The notes beneath the pieces were generated by a model. It was not told where the DNA came from and did not search any database. It saw nothing but the letters and a program-made list of their open reading frames with translations. Below are positions 1 through 6,423 of a DNA stretch of 64,000 nt, one piece after another. How positions within the stretch are numbered: the first letter of the stretch is position 1; every line of letters begins with the position of its first letter. This DNA is from JBBIPA01 sp963775935 (GTDB lineage: Bacteria; Chloroflexota; Dehalococcoidia; GIF9; UBA5629): assembly GCA_963775935.1 (NCBI GenBank), contig CAVZKR010000002.1, positions 372,001 through 436,000 of the forward strand. Reading direction: 5' to 3'. The translations under genes and the position numbers were made by a program.

Positions 1-2
1 GA

Positions 3-1385
3 GTTATTACCAATGCTGGTGCATATCATTATTTGGGGCCTAGTATGCTGGTGAGTGGCTTCACACCATGTGCCGGTCTTTATAGGTGTCCCAATGTAAG
101 ATTTGAAGGGAAATGTGTTTACACCAATACTGCCGTTACTACACCATACCGGTCATTCGGGATTGTTCCGTCCGCATTCGCCATGGAATCAATGATGGAT
201 ATGATAGCGGAAAAATTGGGCATGGATCCTATTGAGTTCAGGTTGAAGAATATTACCAGAACAGGTGATGTCACTGTAGTGGGGCAAAAGATAGGTAGCT
301 GCGGTCTGTCTGAATGTATAGAGAAGACAGCAGACTATATTGGGTGGAGAGAGAAACGGGCAAAGAAACAACCCAATCGGGGAGTAGGAATAGCCTGTGG
401 TATGTTTGACTCCGAGATTAGGAATGCTCCCTTCGCCGGTTCGCTCGCCCATGTCAAAGTTCTGGAGGATGCTAGGGTTAGGATAATTTCGGGTGAGTTC
501 GAGTGGGGGCAGGGGTCGCATACCGTCCTTTCTCAGATTGCGGCTGAGGAACTGGGTGTTCCCTTGGAGTCAGTGGAATTTTCCGAGCTGGATACTGGAG
601 CTGTACCCTTTGCTCTGGGTCCTTATGGTGGGGGACCAGTAACCCTTCGCGGAGGAAATGCCGTGAGGCTAGCTGCCATAGATGCTCGTGAGCAGCTGTT
701 TGCTGTTGCTGCCAAGATGCTATCTGTCCATCCTGAAGACCTGGCGATGAAAAACCAAAAAATAATGGTTAAGAGAGACCCGAAAAAGGTACTGTCGCTG
801 GCACAAGTAGCCAGCTATGCAAAATATAACATAGCTAAAGAGATTATTGGGCGGGGACATTTCGAGCCAAATACGGTAATAAGAGACGCCAAGACGTATT
901 ACGGTAATTATTCCAGTGGCTATACCTTTGCTGCGCAGACAGCCGAGGTAGAAGTTGACCCGGAGACAGGAAAGGTAAAGATACTAGATTTTGCCTCTGG
1001 CATCGACTTGGGTAAAGCCATCAATCCTATGGCAGCCGAGGGTCAGAATGAAGGCGGGATAGGACAAGAACTAGGTCCCATATTTATGGAAGATGTTATC
1101 TATGATAAGCAGGGAAGGGTGGTCAATCCTAATCTCGTGGATTACAGGCTCACTACAGCGTTAGATGTACCACCAATCAAGAATTTCCTCGTAGAGTCGA
1201 ACGAGCCAAACGGTCCCTATGGAGCAAAGGCTTGCGGACAGGTTAGCAATATACCTACGGCTGCGGCTCTGGCTAATGCTATTTACGATGCGGTGGGGGT
1301 GAGGATTAAAGAGCAGCCTATAACGCCTGATAAGATCCTTAAGGCATTAGAGGAGAAGGGGAAGAAAGATAATGCGCTTACCTAG
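3..1385 (+). CDS. Molybdopterin-binding (large) subunit of xanthine dehydrogenase-family hydroxylase, 5'-truncated
   Basis: The reading frame is open to the window edge, so only the C-terminal ~460 of the usual ~770 residues are present; a TTG at 33 is an internal codon. Family motifs seen are PYRSFG followed by the AVESMMDMIAEKLG-like helix, EWGQGSHTVLSQIAAEELG, and a C-terminal GPYGAKACGQ segment. This subunit binds the molybdenum cofactor and hydroxylates or reduces an aromatic or aldehyde substrate. In the family the GxGE glutamate is the catalytic base; here the codon is CAG (Gln), an unusual substitution. The gene overlaps the FAD subunit by 14 nt and the [2Fe-2S] subunit follows, giving an A-B-C operon. 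The FAD subunit points to the 4-hydroxybenzoyl-CoA reductase branch, so the substrate may be an aromatic thioester; that is inference. Confidence 0.9.
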   Translation, partial: VITNAGAYHYLGPSMLVSGFTPCAGLYRCPNVRFEGKCVYTNTAVTTPYRSFGIVPSAFAMESMMDMIAEKLGMDPIEFRLKNITRTGDVTVVGQKIGSCGLSECIEKTADYIGWREKRAKKQPNRGVGIACGMFDSEIRNAPFAGSLAHVKVLEDARVRIISGEFEWGQGSHTVLSQIAAEELGVPLESVEFSELDTGAVPFALGPYGGGPVTLRGGNAVRLAAIDAREQLFAVAAKMLSVHPEDLAMKNQKIMVKRDPKKVLSLAQVASYAKYNIAKEIIGRGHFEPNTVIRDAKTYYGNYSSGYTFAAQTAEVEVDPETGKVKILDFASGIDLGKAINPMAAEGQNEGGIGQELGPIFMEDVIYDKQGRVVNPNLVDYRLTTALDVPPIKNFLVESNEPNGPYGAKACGQVSNIPTAAALANAIYDAVGVRIKEQPITPDKILKALEEKGKKDNALT

Positions 1386-2367
1386 ATTTGAATACTTAGA
1401 ACCCAAGACAATCGAGGAGGCCTGCTCCCTGCTTTCACAGGCAGAGACGAAATTGATTGCCGGTGGTACCGAGCTGCTGGTTAACATGAAACAGAAAACG
1501 ATGACTCCTAAAGCTTTGGTCAATATTAAGAGAATTCCCCACCTAAACTATATTGAGTATAAAGAAGACGAGGGATTAAGCATTGGCCCCGTGACCACCC
1601 TTTATACTATTGCCACCTCCTCCATAGTCAGAGACCGGTTCAACATCCTCGCCCAAGCAGCCGCTAGCGTGGGGAAACCTCAAATTCCAAACATGGCTAC
1701 TCTAGGGGGCAATATTTGCTTAGATAGCCGTTGCTTCTATTACAACCAATCTCACCTATGGAAGCAATCCCGTCCAGCCTGCCATAAAGATGGGGGGGAC
1801 CTGTGCCACATGGTCAAGGAAAGCGACCATTGCTATGCTTTGTTCGTAGCTGATACGGTTCCAGCTCTAATTGCGCTAGGGGCTGAGGTGACCATAGCCG
1901 ATGCCGATGGTGAGAAGCAGATTCCCCTAGAAAAGTTTTACACCGGAAAGGGGGAACAGGTTAATCTACTTCAACCGGGACAGGTACTTACCCAGATTCA
2001 ACTGCCTACCCCGCCTCCTCATAGCGGAGGAGTCTACCTAAAATATAGCCTGAGAGAAGCCATAGATTTCGCCGTTGTCGGAATAGGGGTAGTGATTACC
2101 CTAAAACCAGGGGATGGAGTGTGCCGCGATGCCAAGATAGTGTTGGGCAGTGTGGCTACCAGCCCAATCAGGGCGGTAGAGGTTGAGGCAGCAATCAGGG
2201 GAAGAGCGATTGATGATAAACTGGTGGGGACGGTAGCCCGACTAACATTAAAGGAAGCCCACCCCATCACTCACCTGGGTATCCCCGCTGGTTACAAGAG
2301 AAAGATAATTGAAACCTTAACCAAACGGGCAGTGAGACAGGCTTGGCAACAAGCCAAATCGGGTTAA
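1372..2367 (+). CDS. FAD-binding subunit, 4-hydroxybenzoyl-CoA reductase beta-like, with extra [4Fe-4S] site
   Basis: 331 residues, CoxM/HcrB family. FAD-binding motifs are AGGTELLVNMK (30-40) and TLGGN (110-114). Between them and the second FAD half lies an insert with Cys121, Cys137, Cys145 and Cys154. The spacing 16-8-9 equals that of Cys122/138/146/155, which bind the additional [4Fe-4S] cluster in the Thauera aromatica HcrB subunit (known from its structure; recalled numbers). Ordinary CoxM or XdhB subunits lack this loop. The protein passes electrons between a low-potential donor, FAD and the [2Fe-2S] subunit; the extra cluster is typical of enzymes that run in the reductive direction. 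Start ATG lies inside the end of the large-subunit gene. The gene order differs from Thauera hcrCAB. Confidence 0.9.
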   Translation: MRLPRFEYLEPKTIEEACSLLSQAETKLIAGGTELLVNMKQKTMTPKALVNIKRIPHLNYIEYKEDEGLSIGPVTTLYTIATSSIVRDRFNILAQAAASVGKPQIPNMATLGGNICLDSRCFYYNQSHLWKQSRPACHKDGGDLCHMVKESDHCYALFVADTVPALIALGAEVTIADADGEKQIPLEKFYTGKGEQVNLLQPGQVLTQIQLPTPPPHSGGVYLKYSLREAIDFAVVGIGVVITLKPGDGVCRDAKIVLGSVATSPIRAVEVEAAIRGRAIDDKLVGTVARLTLKEAHPITHLGIPAGYKRKIIETLTKRAVRQAWQQAKSG

Positions 2368-2391
2368 AATTCAAACTAGAAGAGGTGTGCC

Positions 2392-2883
2392 GTGGCTAAT
2401 TTGGAAAAGCAATTAACCATAAAGGTGAATGGTGAGTTACATAGCCTAATGGTAGAGACGAATAAGACACTACTTGAACTTTTGCGAGAAGACCTTGGCT
2501 TAACCGGAGCCAAACAAGCTTGTGATACCGGAGGTTGTGGTGCCTGCACCGTTCTAGTTGAGGGCAGACCGGTTTACTCATGTTTAGTCCTAGCCTTAGA
2601 TTGCCAGGGGAAAGACATCCTCACCATCGAAGGACTGGCCACCGATGACAAACTCCATCCCCTACAGGAAGCCTTTATCGATCAGGGCGCTGTTCAGTGC
2701 GGCTTCTGCACGCCGGGGATGATATTATCAGCTAAAGCTCTGCTTGAGGAAAACCCCAAACCAACTGAGGAAGAAGTGAGGAAAGCTATTGCCGGCAACA
2801 TCTGTCGCTGTACTGGCTACACTAAAATTGTTGAGGCGATACTATTAACAAGCGGAAATAACAAACTGCCCCGCCCCCAATAG
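2392..2883 (+). CDS. [2Fe-2S] small subunit of the molybdenum hydroxylase (HcrC/CoxS-like)
   Basis: 163 residues with the two-cluster pattern of the family. The plant-type [2Fe-2S] ligands are Cys44, Cys49, Cys52 and Cys64 (CDTGGCGAC...C). The second helical domain carries Cys103, Cys106, Cys138 and Cys140 (CGFC...CRC). It relays electrons between the molybdenum centre and FAD. GTG start with GAAGAGGTG upstream, 24 nt after the FAD subunit stop, completing a three-gene operon. No maturation gene (XdhC/CoxF-like) follows in the window. Confidence 0.92.
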   Translation: MANLEKQLTIKVNGELHSLMVETNKTLLELLREDLGLTGAKQACDTGGCGACTVLVEGRPVYSCLVLALDCQGKDILTIEGLATDDKLHPLQEAFIDQGAVQCGFCTPGMILSAKALLEENPKPTEEEVRKAIAGNICRCTGYTKIVEAILLTSGNNKLPRPQ

Positions 2884-3308
2884 CAATGCTAGTAGTCAAC
2901 TCGTAGTCCTGCTTATAATAGCTCCTGGAGCCCTTCTGTTTTCACCAGCACTTCAATAAAAGGGTGTATAACTTCGAAAGGTTGGTATTGATTCCTGAAT
3001 TAGTTTTACAAGAAAAACATATGTTAAGTATAATTGAATCGAAAACTCAGATAGGTTACGCCGTATTAACCTGATATAGAAACGACAATGAGGTTAGTTT
3101 TCAAGACTGGTAGAGAATGTTCCATAAAGGTAATACAAAGTATGTAGTAGGCTTCCTGTAACATATAGTGATTGTTCTATGCTAGAATAAACGCAAGGAT
3201 AGAGGAGGTGATAGCAGAAGCATACTATGAAATTGTTCAAAATTAAGAAATAGGGGATACCCAAGCGAGCTTGCTAGTATAGGCAGAATAAAAAGGAGGC
3301 ATTTAAAA
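2884..3308 (+). other. Intergenic leader region upstream of Liv-type binding protein
   Basis: No gene recognised in these 425 nt. AT-rich. Contains a distal extended Shine-Dalgarno sequence (AGAGGAGGTGAT, 3201-3212) and the true ribosome site AAAAGGAGG just before the ATG at 3309. A tiny frame MKLFKIKK (ATG 3226) could be read from the distal site. No clear terminator was seen after 2883. Confidence 0.5.
3201..3212 (+). promoter_or_regulatory. Distal extended Shine-Dalgarno (STAB-SD-like) in leader
   Basis: AGAGGAGGTGAT is nearly the full complement of the 16S 3' end. It sits about 100 nt before the start codon of the binding protein, which has its own AAAAGGAGG. Comparable elements occur at 18764, 19656 and 45101. 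Known precedent: the GAAAGGAGG mRNA stabiliser of Bacillus cry3 leaders. Function here is inferred. Confidence 0.4.
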
Positions 3309-4541
3309 ATGAAACGAGTAATATTGTGTTTGTTTTCTATTATGCTTGTGGTTTTAATAATTGGTGGCTGTACTGCGCCAGCTCCAAAACCAACCCCAAC
3401 CCCTTCTCCTGCACCCACTCCAGCACCAGCGCCTAAACCACCGATTAAAATTGGGCACCTGCGTTCTATTACTGGTCCCACCGCAATTACGAATGCAGCG
3501 ATGATCAAGGGGTTTGACCTGGCAATGGAAATGTTGAATTACGAGATTGCGGGCCGGAAAGTGGAAGTCATTCTGGAAGATGATGCCATTAAGTCAGAAC
3601 TTGCCGTCGATAAAGCACGGAAGTTTGTAGAGAAAGATAAGGTTGATATGATTGTTGGCCCCACTCTTTCCGGACTACAGCTGGCAGTAGCGAATTATTG
3701 CAATCAGGTGGGTATCCCTAATATCAATACGAATATATCTCCTTATGCTATTATCGAACAAAAGCTTAAGTGGACAATCCAGTCAGATGGGTCCAATGTG
3801 CAGGTTCCTTCATCTGGCGGACGCTATGCTTATGAGAAACTAAACATGAAAACAGTTACTGTTATTGGCGAGGATACCGCTGCTGGTCATGACTATATTT
3901 CTGCCTTCCTGCAAGGTTTCAAAAAAGCAGGCGGCCAGGTTATCCAGGAACAGTGGACCCCTCAGGGTTGTCCCGATTACGCACCGTACTTAACTGCTGC
4001 TAAAAAGGCGGATGGCTGTGTTGGCTGGGTAAGCGGTAACGACTCCATCAAATTCCTAAATCAATACTATGAATACGGTTTGTGGGATAAAATGAAATTC
4101 GTTCCTGCATTTTCTGGGGCAATCATTGAAGTTTTTATACTGGCTCAAATGCAGCCAAAAGCAGCAGAAGCTTGTCTAGGTTTGACATCTTCTGTAAACT
4201 ACACCGCTCAAATGGATACTGAAGTCAATAAGAAGTTTGTCGAAGCTTATAAGAAGAAATATAATAGTACTCCTGATGCTGCAGAGAATGGAGCGTATTG
4301 CGGAGTACTACTGATTAAGGCTGCTTTAGAAGCTACTGGCGGCGATACCACACCCCGGAAGTTTATGGATGCAATGCTTGCAGCAACTCCTTCATTTACT
4401 ATGGGAACGGGTCGTTACGATAAGGAAAAGCAATCGCTAATTAGGGATGTCCCAATAGCAAAAATAGAGAAATTTGGTCCCATATATGGCTTTGGGGCTC
4501 CGATTTTTTGGTACAAAGACGTTCCCCCTGAAGGTTTATAG
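3309..4541 (+). CDS. Branched-chain amino acid-type ABC transporter substrate-binding lipoprotein (LivK-like)
   Basis: 410 residues. Lipoprotein signal with IIGGC (Cys21), then a Pro/Ala/Thr-rich linker (about 22-44) and a type I periplasmic-binding fold of the Liv/amide-urea family (IKIGHLRSITGP start, ILEDDAIKSELAVDKARKFVEKDKVD motif). It would be tethered outside the membrane and deliver ligand to a Liv permease. No permease is adjacent; the only Liv core is at 46.7-50.0 kb. Two further paralogues are at 45188 and 59536. Next to an aromatic-acyl reductase, an aromatic acid ligand is plausible (inference). ATG start is preceded by AAAAGGAGG. A hairpin follows the stop. Confidence 0.88.
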   Translation: MKRVILCLFSIMLVVLIIGGCTAPAPKPTPTPSPAPTPAPAPKPPIKIGHLRSITGPTAITNAAMIKGFDLAMEMLNYEIAGRKVEVILEDDAIKSELAVDKARKFVEKDKVDMIVGPTLSGLQLAVANYCNQVGIPNINTNISPYAIIEQKLKWTIQSDGSNVQVPSSGGRYAYEKLNMKTVTVIGEDTAAGHDYISAFLQGFKKAGGQVIQEQWTPQGCPDYAPYLTAAKKADGCVGWVSGNDSIKFLNQYYEYGLWDKMKFVPAFSGAIIEVFILAQMQPKAAEACLGLTSSVNYTAQMDTEVNKKFVEAYKKKYNSTPDAAENGAYCGVLLIKAALEATGGDTTPRKFMDAMLAATPSFTMGTGRYDKEKQSLIRDVPIAKIEKFGPIYGFGAPIFWYKDVPPEGL

Positions 4542-4555
4542 AAATAACAGTAAAT

Positions 4556-4603
4556 CTAGATGGTGGAATGGTATAATAATCCAACCTACATTCCACCATC
4601 TAG
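4556..4603 (+). terminator. Long perfect hairpin after Liv-type binding protein
   Basis: A perfect 15-bp inverted repeat (CTAGATGGTGGAATG, 4556-4570, pairs with 4589-4603) with an 18-nt loop starts 15 nt after the stop codon. The U-tract is weak (CTTACTATT), so it may serve as terminator or 3' stabiliser. Confidence 0.6.
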
Positions 4604-4620
4604 CTTACTATTCCCTAAGG

Positions 4621-4812
4621 TGACCTGCCCCACCGAAAACAAGTCCAGTATTAATGTTAGGCTGGAAGATTAGCAGTCAATTTATAGACTGAAACTGTAC
4701 GTCCAACTTAACACATATCCCGATGTTTGTTCAGCGGTAGCTGGGCAACGGGGCCGGGTAGAAATTTGACTACGTGTCACTTGTATACGGGCGATTGTTG
4801 TGGTTTGTACCC
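4621..4812. repeat. Dispersed intergenic repeat, IS-end-like, copy 1
   Basis: Begins TGACCTGCCCCACCGAAAAC and aligns with gaps to 9087-9240: shared blocks are TGACCTGC, CCGAAAA-AAGTCC, AGCAGTCA, TTAACA, CCGATG-TTGTTCAG-GGTA. The first 20 nt resemble a transposon end, and no transposase is nearby, so it may be a decayed miniature element. Its 3' part (4768-4812) carries a second shared motif GACTACGTGTCA...TTGTGGTTTGTA, also at 12914 and 13847. The rest of the 4542-4871 gap holds only the hairpin. Confidence 0.5.
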
Positions 4813-4871
4813 CTCCACTGATTCACCTGTGTGATGTAAAAAGTAGTACCCAGACCAGCGTGGTCAGAGTA

Positions 4872-5555
4872 CTATTTGACCAATCCAGCGATCGTTACCT
4901 GTTTGCTCTCAAAAATAATGCTGCTAATCTCGAAATAATCGTATTTCTGTTGTATTCTATTATACTCTACATCGATACGCCGATTAATTATTCCAGTAAT
5001 GAATCCATCTATAAAACTGGGTGCTCCCTGTATGTCAAGAGATTTTATTCTAATTCTAGGCTTGCCACTTTCCAACCATATATCAGGAATGGCAGATACC
5101 GATAGTTCCATTCCCAGTATAGTACAGGACGAAACTCCGTAGACGGATTCATCACGGAGAAACACTTTTATATCTTTAAGTTGTATTAACTGATCGCTGT
5201 AGCTATCTACCAATCCGGTAAGTGCTGCATTAATTTCATCTTCACTAAAGATTTCCCTGAACTCAATTGCTTGCCCTGTCTCTCTAGCTCGTCTTCCAAT
5301 TTCCTCAATTGCATTAACCTTGGCCCAGAAACTGTCTAATGCTTCGGGGTAATACATATTAGTAATACCATCCTGAGCCATGGCGGTCCCTTCAGCAAGT
5401 CCGCACAATGGGTAAGCCAGAGGAAAATAGATTCCCACAATGATAAAAAGGAAAGCTGCAATTACACGAAAGGCCCTATTCATTTTTTGCTGTCCCGACT
5501 CTCTTTGTTCTAATCCCTTCGTCTTCTTAATAGCTAACTCATTACATTCTGACAC
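4872..5555 (-). CDS. Membrane-anchored protein of unknown function
   Basis: 227 residues, not recognised. One N-terminal membrane segment (FRVIAAFLFIIVGIYFPLA, about 29-47) is followed by an extracytoplasmic region with FSEDEINAAL, a paired-strand pattern and an Ile-rich C-terminus. The layout recalls lipid-binding DUF2140/DUF2993 proteins, but I see no decisive motif. The start is uncertain: GTG at 5555 or the Met 25 codons in, just before the membrane segment; neither has a strong ribosome site. It stands alone between repeat elements and convergent genes. Confidence 0.65.
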   Translation of the reverse strand: MSECNELAIKKTKGLEQRESGQQKMNRAFRVIAAFLFIIVGIYFPLAYPLCGLAEGTAMAQDGITNMYYPEALDSFWAKVNAIEEIGRRARETGQAIEFREIFSEDEINAALTGLVDSYSDQLIQLKDIKVFLRDESVYGVSSCTILGMELSVSAIPDIWLESGKPRIRIKSLDIQGAPSFIDGFITGIINRRIDVEYNRIQQKYDYFEISSIIFESKQVTIAGLVK

Positions 5556-5639
5556 ATCTCAATAGTCTATACAAATTGTAGATAGCGCAATCCTCTCTTA
5601 AAAATTGCCCAACTTAATTGCCACTTATTGCAGAGATAA

Positions 5640-5720
5640 AGAATGGTATGCAGTAGTTATACGCATGCCGAGATAGACATGTCCATGATTGTACATGGAC
5701 TGTCGGGTTTCTACGGAAAC
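5640..5720. repeat. Dispersed repeat with GCATGYCGAGATAGACAT core, copy 1, with hairpin
   Basis: GTTATACGCATGCCGAGATAGACAT here matches GTCGTACGCATGTCGAGATAGACAT at 6335-6360, upstream and downstream of the Gly-rich gene. A hairpin GTCCATG/CATGGAC (5681-5687 with 5694-5700) follows. Confidence 0.5.
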
Positions 5721-5731
5721 AATGCGGGGGA

Positions 5732-5760
5732 TTGACATTTACTGGGGCTATATGATAAAC
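5732..5760 (+). promoter_or_regulatory. Candidate promoter of Gly-rich protein gene
   Basis: TTGACA at 5732-5737 is followed by TATGATAAAC at 5751-5760. The spacing is short for the best -10 choice, so this is tentative. It lies 50-80 nt ahead of the start at 5811. Confidence 0.35.
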
Positions 5761-5810
5761 TAAACCGTTATCTCGACAGCTAGTTAATGGATTGCAGAGG
5801 GGAGTACGGT

Positions 5811-6137
5811 ATGACTAAGCGCACTACGAGTTTTAAAAAGGTATTATTTGGTGTATTTGTAGCTTTTGCTGCGGTATTGTTAGTAGTTTTATCCATACCA
5901 AGCTTAGATACGTCACAACAAGTCCAAGCATGTGGCGGTTATGGTGGTGGTGGTGGTCCTGGTGGTGGTGGTCCTGGTGGTGGCGGCCCTGGTGGTGGCG
6001 GCCCTGGTGGCGGCGGCCCTGGTGGCGGCGGCCCTGGTGGCGGCGGCCCTGGTGGCGGCGGTTGGTCTGGTGGTGGCGGTTGGTCTGGTGGTGGCGGTTG
6101 GTTTGGTGGCGGCGGTTGGTTTGGTGGCGGAAGGTAA
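5811..6137 (+). CDS. Secreted Gly/Pro/Trp repeat protein
   Basis: 108 residues from the ATG at 5811, chosen over the ATG at 5787 because GAGGGGAGT stands just ahead of it. An N-terminal signal segment (FKKVLFGVFVAFAAVLLVVLS) ends near VQA-Cys. All the rest is repeats: seven GGGGP units, then GGGGWS/GGGGWF units with four Trp. The DNA is a 15-bp tandem array (GGTGGTGGCGGCCCT type) that drifts in third positions from GGT to GGC along its length. Function unknown; a structural or surface-coating role is a guess. Expansion by slippage is likely. The opposite-strand frame over the repeats is an artefact. Confidence 0.7.
   Translation: MTKRTTSFKKVLFGVFVAFAAVLLVVLSIPSLDTSQQVQACGGYGGGGGPGGGGPGGGGPGGGGPGGGGPGGGGPGGGGPGGGGWSGGGGWSGGGGWFGGGGWFGGGR
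5944..6134 (+). repeat. 15-bp tandem repeat array encoding GGGGP/GGGGW
   Basis: About twelve 15-bp units within the Gly-rich gene. Early units are GGT-rich and later ones GGC-rich; the CCT codon gives way to TGG-TCT and TGG-TTT. Confidence 0.9.
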
Positions 6138-6147
6138 TATTACCTTC
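6130..6147 (+). terminator. Palindrome over the stop codon of the Gly-rich gene
   Basis: GAAGGTAATATTACCTTC is a perfect 18-bp palindrome containing the TAA stop. With no loop it is weak as an RNA hairpin but could act as a terminator or protein site. Confidence 0.35.
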
Positions 6148-6309
6148 GGAATTGATTAGGGGTTTTTCACTGGCGCAACCCACCAGGTTGTGTCATCTCG
6201 TTTCAGACGCCATCTTTCTTTAGTTATTCATATTAGACGCTAGCGGAATACTATTGCTTGTATTGTGTCTCAATATTGAGTATTTTTAGTAATCCGCCAA
6301 CATTATTTA

Positions 6310-6423
6310 CACTGAAATAAAGAACGGAACAGAATAGTCGTACGCATGTCGAGATAGACATCCCGATGTACGTTCAGTGGTAACTTGAGGATTTATTGAA
6401 GGTCGCTGATTGAAGAGGGTGAC
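6310..6423. repeat. Dispersed repeat, copies of GATAGACAT and GTTCAGTGGTAA modules
   Basis: Contains CGTACGCATGTCGAGATAGACAT (also near 5662) fused to CCGATGTACGTTCAGTGGTAA...TTTATTGAAGGTCGCT, which recurs at 9177-9222. The shared tract runs into the 3' end of the neighbouring surface-protein genes, so the repeat may have moved with them. Confidence 0.5.

Noticed and set aside
4800..5105. 101-codon plus-strand frame
   Set aside because: Antisense to the membrane-anchored protein gene, no ribosome site, protein of random composition.
5941..6060. CRISPR-like short repeats
   Set aside because: The 15-bp units are contiguous coding repeats without spacers.
5833..6223. Trp-, Val/Ala- and His/Gln-rich frames over the Gly-rich gene on both strands
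   Set aside because: Products of reading the 15-bp repeat in other frames; only the Gly frame has a signal peptide and ribosome site.
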